A stretch of DNA of 64,000 bases. It comes from Hamadaea tsunoensis DSM 44101. GTDB taxonomy: Bacteria > Actinomycetota > Actinomycetes > Mycobacteriales > Micromonosporaceae. The stretch lies in the NCBI RefSeq assembly GCF_000428945.1, contig NZ_AUAX01000016.1, forward strand, positions 124,001 to 188,000, read 5' to 3'. A program made the translations under genes and the position numbers. Under the pieces are notes generated by a model, which ran no database searches, was not told the DNA's origin, and worked only from the letters and a program-made list of their open reading frames with translations. How positions within the stretch are numbered: position 1 is the first letter of the stretch; the number at the start of each line of letters is the position of its first letter. Shown here in pieces: positions 8,621 through 16,898 of this stretch.

Positions 8621-9406
8621 ATGGCAACCACACCCCTCGCCCTCGAAGTCCGCGGCCTGCGCAAGTCCTACGGCAAGCTCGACGTCCTGCGGGGCGTGGA
8701 CTTCGACGTGGCCGCCGGCAGCATCTTCGCGCTGCTCGGCTCCAACGGCGCCGGCAAGACGACGGTCGTGCGCATCCTGTCCACGCTGCTCAAGCCGGAC
8801 AGCGGCACGGCCGGGGTGCACGGGTTCGACGTGCTCGCCCAGCCGGAGAAGGTCCGCGAGTCGATCAGCCTGACCGGACAGTTCGCGGCCGTCGACCAGA
8901 TCCTCACCGGCCGCGAGAACCTGATCATGGTGGCCCGGCTCCGGCAGGTACGCGAGCCCGGCAAGGTCGCCGACGACCTGCTCGAACGGTTCGGCCTCAC
9001 CGACGCCGGCGGCCGCCGCGTCGGCACCTACTCCGGAGGTATGCGCCGCCGGCTGGACATCGCGATGAGCCTCATCGGGGACCCGCCGGTCATCTTCCTC
9101 GACGAGCCGACCACCGGCCTCGACCCCGAGGCCCGCATCGAGGTGTGGCAGGAGATCCAGAGCTTGGCCGGCAAGGGAACCACGATCCTGCTGACCACCC
9201 AGTACCTGGACGAGGCGGAGAAGCTGGCCGACCGGATCGCCATCCTCCACGAGGGCACGATCATCGTCTCCGGCACGCTCGCCGACCTGCGCAAGCTCCT
9301 GCCGCCCGCGAAGACCGAACTCGTCGAACGCCAGCCCACCCTGGAAGAGATCTTCCTGTCCATCGTCGGCAAGGGCGCCGCCACCCCGGAAGGAGCACAG
9401 CGATGA
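8621..9406 (+). CDS. DrrA-type ABC transporter ATP-binding protein
   Basis: Protein of 261 residues with the complete ABC ATPase motif set: Walker A GSNGAGKTTVV near residues 40-50, Q-loop region, signature YSGGMRRRLDIAMSL near 137-151, Walker B VIFLDEPTTGLDP near 157-169 and a switch His region. The length and the C-terminal extension, ending in a LVERQPTLEEIFL motif, fit the daunorubicin-resistance DrrA group. It has a GGAG ribosome site and overlaps the permease gene by ATGA, so the two subunits are translationally coupled. It would power export of a hydrophobic compound. The substrate is not known. Confidence 0.94.
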   Translation: MATTPLALEVRGLRKSYGKLDVLRGVDFDVAAGSIFALLGSNGAGKTTVVRILSTLLKPDSGTAGVHGFDVLAQPEKVRESISLTGQFAAVDQILTGRENLIMVARLRQVREPGKVADDLLERFGLTDAGGRRVGTYSGGMRRRLDIAMSLIGDPPVIFLDEPTTGLDPEARIEVWQEIQSLAGKGTTILLTTQYLDEAEKLADRIAILHEGTIIVSGTLADLRKLLPPAKTELVERQPTLEEIFLSIVGKGAATPEGAQR

Positions 9407-10164
9407 GCGCGCACGTCGTCGGCAACACCAACGTCATGCTCGGCCGGTCCATCCGGCACGTCACCCGCAGCATGGACACCATCATCACCGTCACCATCAT
9501 GCCGATCGCGTTCATGCTGCTGTTCCGGTACGTGTTCGGCGGCGCCATCCAGACCGGCACCGCCAACTACACCAACTACCTGATGCCCGGCATCCTGCTC
9601 ATCGCCATCGCCAGCGGCATCTCCTACACCGGCTACCGGCTCTACAACGACCTGCAGAGCGGCATCTTCGAACGCTTCCACTCCATGCCCATCGCCCGCT
9701 CGGCCGTCCTCTGGGGACACGTCCTGACATCGGTGGTGTCCAACGCCATCTCCGCCGTCGTCATCATCGGCGTCGGGCTGATCATGGGCTTCCGGACCTC
9801 GGCGGGCATCCTGGCGTGGCTGGCGGTCGCGGGCATCCTGCTGCTGTTCACCCTCGCCCTCACCTGGGTCGCCATGATCGCCGGCCTGGCTGCCTCCTCC
9901 CCCGACGGCGCGACCGCGTTCTCCTACCCGCTGGTCTTCCTGCCCTTCATCAGCTCCGCGTTCGTCCCCACCGCCACCATGCCCGGCCCGGTGAAGGCGT
10001 TCGCCGAGAACCAGCCCGTCACCTCGATCGTCAACGCCGTCCGCGCGCTGTTCGACGGACAGCCCGCCGGTCACGACATCTGGATCGCCACAGGGTGGTG
10101 CGTCGGCATCCTCGTCCTCGCGTACGCGCTGGCGATGCGGGTCTACCGCCGGAAGATCTCCTGA
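9403..10164 (+). CDS. DrrB-type ABC transporter permease
   Basis: Protein of 253 residues starting at the ATG that overlaps the ATPase stop codon. It has about six hydrophobic segments (for example MPIAFMLLFRYVFGG near 30, YLMPGILLIAIASGISYTG near 62, AWLAVAGILLLFTLALTWVA near 130 and the C-terminal GWCVGILVLAYALAM) as in ABC-2 permeases of the DrrB family. The short loop LYNDLQSGIFERFHSMPIAR is characteristic of the ABC-2 family. It forms the membrane half of the exporter encoded with the preceding gene. A strong hairpin follows 15 bases after the stop. Confidence 0.93.
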   Translation: MSAHVVGNTNVMLGRSIRHVTRSMDTIITVTIMPIAFMLLFRYVFGGAIQTGTANYTNYLMPGILLIAIASGISYTGYRLYNDLQSGIFERFHSMPIARSAVLWGHVLTSVVSNAISAVVIIGVGLIMGFRTSAGILAWLAVAGILLLFTLALTWVAMIAGLAASSPDGATAFSYPLVFLPFISSAFVPTATMPGPVKAFAENQPVTSIVNAVRALFDGQPAGHDIWIATGWCVGILVLAYALAMRVYRRKIS

Positions 10165-10178
10165 CGTGCCGCGAACCG

Positions 10179-10209
10179 GGTTACCCGCGCCATCGGGGCG
10201 CGGGTAGCC
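10179..10209 (+). terminator. Hairpin terminator of the ABC exporter operon
   Basis: GGTTACCCGCGCC (10179-10191) pairs with GGCGCGGGTAGCC (10197-10209), 13 base pairs with one G-T pair and a 5-base loop. No U-tract follows, as is common in actinomycetes. It ends eight bases before the start of the next gene. Confidence 0.7.
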
Positions 10210-10216
10210 TGCTGTC

Positions 10217-10705
10217 GTGATCATTCGTACCGCCGAGGCCGCCGACTGGCCGTTGATCTACCCGTTCTTCACGGCGATCGTCGAGGCCGGCGACACGTAC
10301 GCCTTCCCGGAGAACCTGACCAGCGAGGCCGCCCGTCCGTGGTGGATGGAGCAGGCACCGGGCCGGACCGTCGTGGCGGTGGACGACGAGCGGATTCTGG
10401 GCTCGGCGAAGATGGGTCCGAACCGGCCCGGCCGCGGCGCGCACGTCGCGACGGCGAGCTTCATGGTCGACTCGGCCGCCCGCGGCCGGGGGGTCGGCCG
10501 GGCGCTCGGCGAGCACGTTCTGGCCTGGGCCCGGGCCGAGGGCTACCACGGCATGCAGTTCAACGCGGTCGTCGAGACCAACGCACCCGCCGTGCACCTG
10601 TGGCAGGCACTCGGATTCCAGATCATCGGCACGGTGCCCGAGGCGTTCGACCACCGCCGCGACGGGCTCGTCGGCCTGCACGTGATGTACCAGCGGTTCG
10701 CCTGA
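10217..10705 (+). CDS. GNAT-family N-acetyltransferase
   Basis: Protein of 162 residues beginning IIRTAEAADWPLI, the usual GNAT opening. The acetyl-CoA loop AARGRGVGRALGEHVLAWA (about residues 88-106) has the R-G-x-G-x-G/A pattern, and NAPAVHLWQALGF near 122-134 is the family's C-terminal signature. It resembles phosphinothricin- or L-amino-acid N-acyltransferase-like GNATs. The GTG start lies eight bases after the upstream hairpin and has no ribosome site, suggesting a leaderless transcript. The substrate is unknown. Confidence 0.9.
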   Translation: MIIRTAEAADWPLIYPFFTAIVEAGDTYAFPENLTSEAARPWWMEQAPGRTVVAVDDERILGSAKMGPNRPGRGAHVATASFMVDSAARGRGVGRALGEHVLAWARAEGYHGMQFNAVVETNAPAVHLWQALGFQIIGTVPEAFDHRRDGLVGLHVMYQRFA

Positions 10706-10880
10706 CGCGGCCTCGGCCGCCCTCCCCGACGGCACCCGGAACGCCTGCGATGCCGGGGTTCTCGCGTTGCGGCGCAACCGTTTCGACCGGCGCACGACCC
10801 GGACATCCCGCCGTTTCCACTGGTCAGGCGGTCCGTCCGCCGTACAGTCGTCGAGCGGGGGTCCGCTCGAGGAGGGCATC

Positions 10881-12083
10881 ATGAAAGCCGTCGTCTGGCA
10901 TGGCGAACGGGATGTACGCGTGGAAACCGTTCCTGATCCGAAGATCGAAGAGCCCACCGACGCCGTGATCCGGGTGACCTCATCCGGCGTTTGCGGCTCG
11001 GATCTGCACCTGTACGAGGTTTTGACGCCGTTCATGACGGAGGGCGACATCCTCGGCCACGAACCGATGGGCATCGTAGAAGAGGTAGGCGACCAGGTCA
11101 CTCATATCGTGCCCGGTGACCGGGTGGTGGTCCCGTTCAACATCGCCTGCGGCCATTGCTGGATGTGCGCCGAAGGCCTCTACAGCCAGTGCGAGACCAC
11201 CCAGGTACGCGAATTCGACGAAGGCGCCGCCCTGTTCGGCTACACCCGCCTCTACGGCCGGATACCCGGCGCGCAGGCTGAGTACCTGCGCGTGCCGCAG
11301 GCGCAGTTCGGGCCGGTCAAGGTGCCCGAAGGACCGCCCGACGACCGGTTCGTCTACCTCTCCGACGTGCTGCCCACGGCCTGGCAGGCGGTCGAGTACG
11401 CCGCCCTGCCGCCCGGCGGCACGTTGCTGGTTCTGGGCCTGGGCCCGATCGGCGACATGTGCTGCCGGATCGCCCTGCACCGCGGCGCCAGCCGCGTCAT
11501 CGGCGTCGACCGGATCCCCGACCGGCTGCGGCGGGCCGGTGAGCGGGGCGTCGAGACCCTCGACCTCACCGAGCACGACAACATCGTCGACGTCATCCAG
11601 AGCCTCACCCACGGCCGCGGCGCGGACAGCGTCATCGACGCGGTGGGCATGGAGGCCCACGGTTCCACCTCGGCCCGCCTCGCCCAGCAGGCCGTCGGGC
11701 TGCCGGACGACGCCGACACCCGCACGACCGTCCAGACCCCGGGCGTCGACCGGCTCGCCGCCCTCGACCTCGCCATCCACGCCGTACGCCGCGGCGGCAC
11801 CGTGTCCCTCGCCGGCGTGTACGGCGGCATGCTCGATCCGCTGCCGATGATGGTCCTCTTCGACAAGCAGATCCAGCTGCGCATGGGACAGGCGAACGTG
11901 CACCGCTGGGTGGACGAGATCCTGCCGCTGCTCACCGGCGAGGGCGGAGCCATGGACGAGGTGGATCCGCTCGGCGTCGACCAGTTCGCCACCCATCGCG
12001 TACGCCTCGCGGACGCGCCCAAGGCGTATGAGAACTTCCAGAGCAAGGCGGAGGGAACGGTCAAGGTCCTGCTGCGGCCCTGA
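10881..12083 (+). CDS. Zinc-dependent alcohol dehydrogenase, formaldehyde-dehydrogenase-like
   Basis: Protein of 400 residues, start ATG with GAGGAGG eight bases upstream. Catalytic zinc ligands are Cys38 (VCGSDLH) and His60-Glu61 (GHEP). Structural zinc ligands are Cys90, Cys93, Cys96 and Cys104 (ACGHCWMCAEGLYSQC). The NAD-binding fold begins with LGLGPIGDMCCR near 190. The inserted segment around residues 270-300 and the total length fit the glutathione-independent formaldehyde dehydrogenase/threonine-dehydrogenase-like branch of medium-chain dehydrogenases. It is monocistronic with 175 bases of upstream sequence. The exact alcohol or aldehyde is not known. Confidence 0.92.
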   Translation: MKAVVWHGERDVRVETVPDPKIEEPTDAVIRVTSSGVCGSDLHLYEVLTPFMTEGDILGHEPMGIVEEVGDQVTHIVPGDRVVVPFNIACGHCWMCAEGLYSQCETTQVREFDEGAALFGYTRLYGRIPGAQAEYLRVPQAQFGPVKVPEGPPDDRFVYLSDVLPTAWQAVEYAALPPGGTLLVLGLGPIGDMCCRIALHRGASRVIGVDRIPDRLRRAGERGVETLDLTEHDNIVDVIQSLTHGRGADSVIDAVGMEAHGSTSARLAQQAVGLPDDADTRTTVQTPGVDRLAALDLAIHAVRRGGTVSLAGVYGGMLDPLPMMVLFDKQIQLRMGQANVHRWVDEILPLLTGEGGAMDEVDPLGVDQFATHRVRLADAPKAYENFQSKAEGTVKVLLRP

Positions 12084-12108
12084 CGCCCCGATCCCGTTGG
12101 AGGGACCC

Positions 12109-12124
12109 CCGGACGGGTGTCCGG
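12109..12124 (+). terminator. Short hairpin after the alcohol dehydrogenase gene
   Basis: CCGGAC and GTCCGG form a perfect 6-bp stem with loop GGGT, 26 bases after the stop codon. It is short, so termination is only likely. Confidence 0.4.
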
Positions 12125-12162
12125 TATCGACGGAAACACTCGCTACGCCATAGTTTGCCGTC

Positions 12163-12711
12163 ATGGCGAACATCATCCAGCAGCGCAAGCTCGACAAGGC
12201 TTTCGGCCACCTCGACGTCGACCGCAACGGCTACGTCGAGGCCCAGGATCTGACCGCGCTCGGCGTACGCCTCCTGGCGAACTTCGGCGTCGGCTACGAG
12301 GATCCGCGCGCCCGCAAGATCGCCGACGGCTTCAGCACGTTCTGGGTGGCGCTCGCGGCCGCCCTCGACGCCGACGGCGACGAGCGGCTGAGCCCCCAGG
12401 AATACCGCGACGGCATGCTCGCCGGCTTCGGCGGCCCGGACGACGCGTTCGACCGGCACTTCCGGCCGGGCGCGCTGGCGGTCCTGGAACTGGCCGACAC
12501 CGACGGCGACGGCTACCTCGGCCCGGAGGAGTTCGCGACCATGCAGAACGCCTTCGGCACCACGCGCGAGGAGAGCGACTTCGCGTTCGGCCGCCTGGAC
12601 CTCGACGGCGACGGCCGCCTGTCGCTGGACGAACTCATCGTCGCGGTACGCGAGTTCTACGTCGGCGGCGACGAGAACGCCGTCGGCACCTGGTTCTTCG
12701 GCCGCGTCTGA
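12163..12711 (+). CDS. EF-hand calcium-binding protein (calerythrin-like)
   Basis: Protein of 182 residues with four EF-hand loops: DVDRNGYVEAQDL (residues 20-32), DADGDERLSPQEY (about 69-81), DTDGDGYLGPEEF (about 111-123) and DLDGDGRLSLDEL (about 145-157). The Asp-x-Asp-x-Asp/Asn-Gly pattern and terminal Glu or Asp are intact in all or nearly all loops. Length and spacing match the calerythrin/sarcoplasmic-type family of actinomycetes. It is probably a cytosolic calcium buffer or sensor. No signal peptide is seen. It ends at a long bidirectional hairpin. Confidence 0.93.
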   Translation: MANIIQQRKLDKAFGHLDVDRNGYVEAQDLTALGVRLLANFGVGYEDPRARKIADGFSTFWVALAAALDADGDERLSPQEYRDGMLAGFGGPDDAFDRHFRPGALAVLELADTDGDGYLGPEEFATMQNAFGTTREESDFAFGRLDLDGDGRLSLDELIVAVREFYVGGDENAVGTWFFGRV

Positions 12712-12743
12712 CCGCAGCGGAATCGGCGCCACCGCCGGGCATC

Positions 12744-12822
12744 AAGATCCCGCTTGGATCAGGGAAATCACCCGGATCATCGCCCATGATTCGGGTGAAA
12801 CCCCTGATCCAAGCGGGATCTT
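12744..12822. terminator. Very long hairpin between convergent genes
   Basis: Perfect 21-bp arms (12744-12764 and 12802-12822, beginning AAGATCCCGCTTGGATCAGG) enclose a second stem CACCCGGATCAT/ATGATTCGGGTG with one mismatch around a CGCCC loop. The dyad spans 79 bases and ends one base before the stop codon of the convergent hydrolase gene. It can terminate both genes, but it is much longer than needed. Confidence 0.75.
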
Positions 12823-12823
12823 G

Positions 12824-13633
12824 TTACGCCTTGAGTACGTCGTCCAGGAAGTCGGCGGACTCCTCGATGAGGCCGCCGATGTCGGCGTACCCGTCGAAGC
12901 AGTGCTCCGCGCCGGGAACCCTGTGCAGGTCCGCGCGTACGCCCAGGTTTTGCAGCGCCTCGGTGAGCTGCACGCTTTCGCCGACCGGGACCGTCGAGTC
13001 CGCCTCGCCGTGGATGCTGAGGACCGGCGGGGCCGCGGCGTGGACGCGGTGGAGCGGGCTGGCCCAGCGCGCGAAGTCGGTACGCTCCGCCGGCGGGCCG
13101 CCCAGCAGGGCGACGAGGGGGTGGCCGGGGTCGATCGCCTCGGTGAACCCGGTCATGTCGGCGACGCCGTACCAGTTGACGACGGCCTGGATGGCGGTCT
13201 CGCCGGCGCCGGTGAAACCGGCCATCAGGGCGAGGTGGCCGCCCGCGGACTCGCCGAGGGTGGCGAACCGGCGCGGGTCGAGCCGGAGGGCGGCGGCGTG
13301 GTGGCGCAGCCACCGGATCGCCGCCTGGACGTCCACGATCTGCGCCGGGTACGCGGCCTCGCCGGACAGCCGGTAGTCGACGTCGGCGACGGCGTAGCCG
13401 CGGGCCAGCAGCCGCTCGTGGAAACGGTGCGGCCCAACGGTGTCCGGCATCCAGACACGGCTGCCTTCCCAGAACGCGCCGCCGTGGATCCACAGCACCA
13501 CCGGGAAGGGACCGTCACCGGGCGGCAGGTGCAGATCGAGATGCAGCGGGCGGAATCCCTGGATCGCCGACACCGTGCAGTTGGCGTAGGTGACGGTGGG
13601 ACGCGGGCTTGGAACGGGGAGGAACTCAGTCAC
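12824..13633 (-). CDS. Alpha/beta hydrolase, acetyl-esterase (HSL/BD-FAE) type
   Basis: Protein of 269 residues from a GTG start. The oxyanion-hole motif is HGGAFW at residues 50-55, the nucleophile elbow GESAGG has Ser129, and the acid and base lie in GEADSTVP and AEHCFDGY near the C-terminus. This is the hormone-sensitive-lipase/BD-FAE esterase fold. No signal peptide is visible, so it is cytosolic. The family hydrolyses small acyl or polysaccharide acetyl esters; the natural substrate is unknown. It is transcribed alone, towards the EF-hand gene. Confidence 0.92.
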   Translation of the reverse strand: MTEFLPVPSPRPTVTYANCTVSAIQGFRPLHLDLHLPPGDGPFPVVLWIHGGAFWEGSRVWMPDTVGPHRFHERLLARGYAVADVDYRLSGEAAYPAQIVDVQAAIRWLRHHAAALRLDPRRFATLGESAGGHLALMAGFTGAGETAIQAVVNWYGVADMTGFTEAIDPGHPLVALLGGPPAERTDFARWASPLHRVHAAAPPVLSIHGEADSTVPVGESVQLTEALQNLGVRADLHRVPGAEHCFDGYADIGGLIEESADFLDDVLKA

Positions 13634-13752
13634 TCATGAACCGTACGCTCAGCGGCGGACAGACCGGACGCGGTGTTCCACTCCATGGTCATCCGGCCGG
13701 AACCTGCGTTTAGGATGGCATGCCTCGACCCACCCAAGATCCAGGTGAGCCC

Positions 13753-16700
13753 ATGATCGCGAGTTCCGGCACCGGACCACCGTTCAGCATCCTGGGGTCG
13801 GTCGAGGTGCGTGATCCCGACGGCACGGTGGTGGCCGTCAGCGGTCCGAAGCGCCAGGCGATTCTGGCGCTGCTCGTGCTGGAGGCCGGGCGTACGGTCA
13901 GCACCGACCGGCTCATCGAGGGCCTGTACGCCGACGGCCCGCTCGCCGACGCGGCCAACGCCCTGCACGGGCAGATGTCCCGGCTGCGCCGGCTGGTCCG
14001 GGCCACCGGGGCCGTGATCGAGTCCGGGCCGACCGGGTACCGGCTCGCCGTCGATCCTGACCTGGTCGACGCGCACCTGTTCGCCCGGCTCGCCGAGGAC
14101 GGGCGCCGGGCCCTGGCCGCCGATCCCGCCGCCGCCGAGGCCCTGCTGGCGCGGGCTCTGGAACTCTGGCGCGGGCGGGACCGGCCGGACCTTCCCGACG
14201 TGCCGTTCCTCGACGCGTACGTGGCCCGGCTGGTGCAGGTGCGGCTGGCCGCGATCGAGGACCACGCCGAGGCCGCCCTCGCCCGCGGCGGGCACGTCGC
14301 CGCCGTCGCCGAGCTCACCGAACTGCTGGCCGCGCATCCGCTCCGCGAGCGGGCCTGCGCGCTGCTGATGCGCGCCCTCTACAGCTCCGGGCAGCAGGCT
14401 CAGGCTCTTGAGCTGTACGAACGCACCCGCCGGGCGCTGGCCGCCGACCTCGGCGCCGACCCGTCTCCCGAGCTCGCCGCGACCCACCTGGCCATTCTCC
14501 GCGAGCGGCCGGCACCGGGGCCGCGGCGCGTACCGGCGCAGCTGACCAGCTTCGTCGGCCGCGACACCGACCTCGCCCGGCTCGCCGGCCTGCTGGCGGA
14601 GGCGCGGCTCGTCACCCTCACCGGCCCCGGCGGCACCGGCAAGACCCGGCTGGCGATCGAGGCCGCCGCGGCGCACGGCGAGCACGCCTTCGTCGAGCTC
14701 GCGCCGCTGACCGACGCCCGGCTGCTCGCCCAGACCGTCACCGCGGCCCTCGGCCTCAACGATCCCCATCTCCTGTACGCGGCGGCCGGCCCGCCCGCTG
14801 CCGAGGAGCATCTGGTCACCGCGCTGGCCGATCGGCGGCTGCTGATCGTCCTGGACAACTGCGAGCACCTGGTCGACGAGACGGCGCGGCTCGCGTACAG
14901 GCTGCTCGCGGGCTGCCCCGACGTGCGGATCCTGGCCACCAGCCGCGAGTCGCTGGGCCTGACCGGGGAGGTGCTGTTCCCGCTCGGGCAGCTCACCGTC
15001 GCCCCGGCCGGCGCCTCCGTCTCCGAGCGGCTGAACTGCCCCGCGGTACGCCTGTTCGCCGACCGGGCGCGTACGGTGCGCCCGGATTTCCGCATCGACG
15101 ACGCCATCGACGACGTGGTACGCATCTGCGGTGAACTCGACGGCCTCCCGCTGGCCGTCGAGCTGGCCGCGGCCCGGCTGCGCTCGCTGACCCCGGCCGA
15201 GATCGCCGACGGGCTGTCCGACCGGTTCCGGCTGCTGTCGCGGGGCAGCCGCGCCGCCGAACCCCGGCACCAGACGCTGCGGGCGGCCGCCGAGTGGAGC
15301 TGGGAGCTGCTCGACCCGGCGGAGCGTACGCTCGCCCGGCGGTTGACCGTGTTCGCCGGCGGCGCGACCATCGCCTCGGCCACCGCGGTCTGCGGCCTGC
15401 CGGAAGCGGACGTGCCCGATCTGCTCGCCGGCCTCACCGAGAAGTCCCTTGTGGACTTTTCCGGCGGCCGGTACCGGATGCTGCAGACGATCCGGGCCTT
15501 CTGCGCCGAACGGCTCGCCGAAGCCGGGGAAGAGTCCGCCGTGCATCAGGCGCATGCCGACCACATGTGGCGGCTCGCCGCTGCGGCCGACCCCCACCTG
15601 CGCGGCTCGGAGCAGTTGACCTGGCTGGACCGGCTGGCGGCGGAGAACGACGACCTGCGCGCCGCGCTGCGCTGGGCGACGTCCGCCGATCCGGCGCTCG
15701 CGCTGCGGCTGGTCGCGGCGATGTCCTGGTACTGGTACCTGCGCGGGCTGCGTCGCGAAGGGGCCGCCCTGTCGCGCGAGCTGCTGTCCCGGGTGGGCGA
15801 CCGCGCGCCCGAGGGCCTGGCCGAGGAGTACGCCCTGTGCGCCGCCGGCGCGCTGTCCACCGCCGACCCGGATCCCGGCGCGCCGGACCTGCTCGCGTAC
15901 GCGATCTCCCGGTCCGCCGGCACGCCGCCCCGCTGGCCGGCCACGGCCGTGCTGTGCCCGTCACCGGAACGGCCGGGCGCGGCGGATCCGTGGTCGCGGG
16001 CTCAGGGACATCTCGAGGAGGGCAATCGGCACCTCGTGCACGGGGACTCGGCACCGGCCGAGGCCGCGCTCGCCCGCGCCCTCGCGGGTTTCCAGGCGGT
16101 CGGCGACCGCTGGGGCGCCACGAACGCCTTCGACGCCCTGGCCGAACTGGCCGCGTGGCGGCGCGACTGGCCGCAGACCATCGCTTTGCAGAGCCGCGCC
16201 GTCGAGCTCGCGGGCGAGTTCTCCTCGGCCGAGGCGCTCACCGATCTGCTCTGCCGCCGCGCGAAGGTGCACATGCTCGCCGGGAACCCGACCGCCGCCC
16301 GCGCGGACCTCGAACGGGCGACCGAGACGGCCGCGCGTACCGGCCGGCCGGACGCGCTCGCCGAACTCCATCAGGGCTTCGGCGACGTCGAACGGCATCA
16401 GGGCGACCTGGCCGAGGCCGCCCGCCGGTACGAACTCGCGCTCGCCTGCACCGGTGCCGGCGGGGACGCGTACCGCGTACGCCTCAAGTCGTTGCGCGGC
16501 CTGGGCTGGATCGCGGTGGCCGGCGGCCGGTTCGAGGAGGCCACCCGGTGGCATCGCCGGCTGTTCGACGAGGCGACCAGTCACGGCAACTACCTGCTCG
16601 CCGCCGACGGCGTCACGGGCCTGGCCGCCGCCGCGGCGGTGGAAGGCGACGGCGTACGCGCGGCCCTGCTGCTCGGCGCGGCCCGGGCCGTCCATGGTGG

Positions 16701-16839
16701 ACGGCGCGCCGACGACGCGGACAGCAGGCACGTCGCCGAGACCGCGACGGACCTCATCGGATCCGAGCGCTACGCCGCGGCGCTCGCCGACGGTGAAGCT
16801 CTGAGCCGGGAGGAAGCGCTCGCGGTGGTACGCGGGTAG
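13753..16839 (+). CDS. SARP/AfsR-like regulator: winged helix, BTAD, ATPase and TPR
   Basis: Protein of 1028 residues. I choose the ATG at 13753, which has AGGTGAG just upstream; an in-frame ATG at 13720 would add 11 residues. Residues 5-95 form an OmpR-like winged helix (ILGSVEVRDPDG, then GPKRQAILALLVLEAGR). Residues about 100-245 form the BTAD helical domain. An NB-ARC-type ATPase follows with Walker A GPGGTGKTRLAIEA (Lys about 297) and Walker B LLIVLDNCEHL near 365. The last 300 residues are TPR-like helical repeats. This is the AfsR layout of large antibiotic-pathway or morphogenesis regulators, driven by ATP binding. No biosynthetic cluster is adjacent, so its target is not evident. Confidence 0.92.
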   Translation: MIASSGTGPPFSILGSVEVRDPDGTVVAVSGPKRQAILALLVLEAGRTVSTDRLIEGLYADGPLADAANALHGQMSRLRRLVRATGAVIESGPTGYRLAVDPDLVDAHLFARLAEDGRRALAADPAAAEALLARALELWRGRDRPDLPDVPFLDAYVARLVQVRLAAIEDHAEAALARGGHVAAVAELTELLAAHPLRERACALLMRALYSSGQQAQALELYERTRRALAADLGADPSPELAATHLAILRERPAPGPRRVPAQLTSFVGRDTDLARLAGLLAEARLVTLTGPGGTGKTRLAIEAAAAHGEHAFVELAPLTDARLLAQTVTAALGLNDPHLLYAAAGPPAAEEHLVTALADRRLLIVLDNCEHLVDETARLAYRLLAGCPDVRILATSRESLGLTGEVLFPLGQLTVAPAGASVSERLNCPAVRLFADRARTVRPDFRIDDAIDDVVRICGELDGLPLAVELAAARLRSLTPAEIADGLSDRFRLLSRGSRAAEPRHQTLRAAAEWSWELLDPAERTLARRLTVFAGGATIASATAVCGLPEADVPDLLAGLTEKSLVDFSGGRYRMLQTIRAFCAERLAEAGEESAVHQAHADHMWRLAAAADPHLRGSEQLTWLDRLAAENDDLRAALRWATSADPALALRLVAAMSWYWYLRGLRREGAALSRELLSRVGDRAPEGLAEEYALCAAGALSTADPDPGAPDLLAYAISRSAGTPPRWPATAVLCPSPERPGAADPWSRAQGHLEEGNRHLVHGDSAPAEAALARALAGFQAVGDRWGATNAFDALAELAAWRRDWPQTIALQSRAVELAGEFSSAEALTDLLCRRAKVHMLAGNPTAARADLERATETAARTGRPDALAELHQGFGDVERHQGDLAEAARRYELALACTGAGGDAYRVRLKSLRGLGWIAVAGGRFEEATRWHRRLFDEATSHGNYLLAADGVTGLAAAAAVEGDGVRAALLLGAARAVHGGRRADDADSRHVAETATDLIGSERYAAALADGEALSREEALAVVRG

Positions 16840-16870
16840 CACGCTTCGGCGCCAGGGGTATATCTGCGTG

Positions 16871-16898
16871 AGGGTGTCGGCGTCAGGGTGTCGGCGTC
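16871..16898. repeat. 14-bp tandem duplication at a stop codon
   Basis: AGGGTGTCGGCGTC occurs twice head to tail (16871-16884, 16885-16898). The second copy runs into the stop codon (16897-16899) of the leftward threonine aldolase gene. Confidence 0.8.

Noticed and set aside
9145-9402. Upstream extension of the ABC permease reading frame
   Set aside because: It overlaps the ATPase in another frame; the ATGA-coupled ATG at 9403 gives a normal-length permease.
10766-10778. Palindrome GTTGCG-G-CGCAAC upstream of the first alcohol dehydrogenase
   Set aside because: It is GC-simple, over 100 bases from the start and has no second copy; not enough to call an operator.
13630-15597. Very long leftward open frame opposite the SARP-type regulator
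   Set aside because: It is the mirror of a strongly biased GC-rich gene; its product is Arg/Gly/Pro-rich without domains, while the + strand gene has full domain structure.
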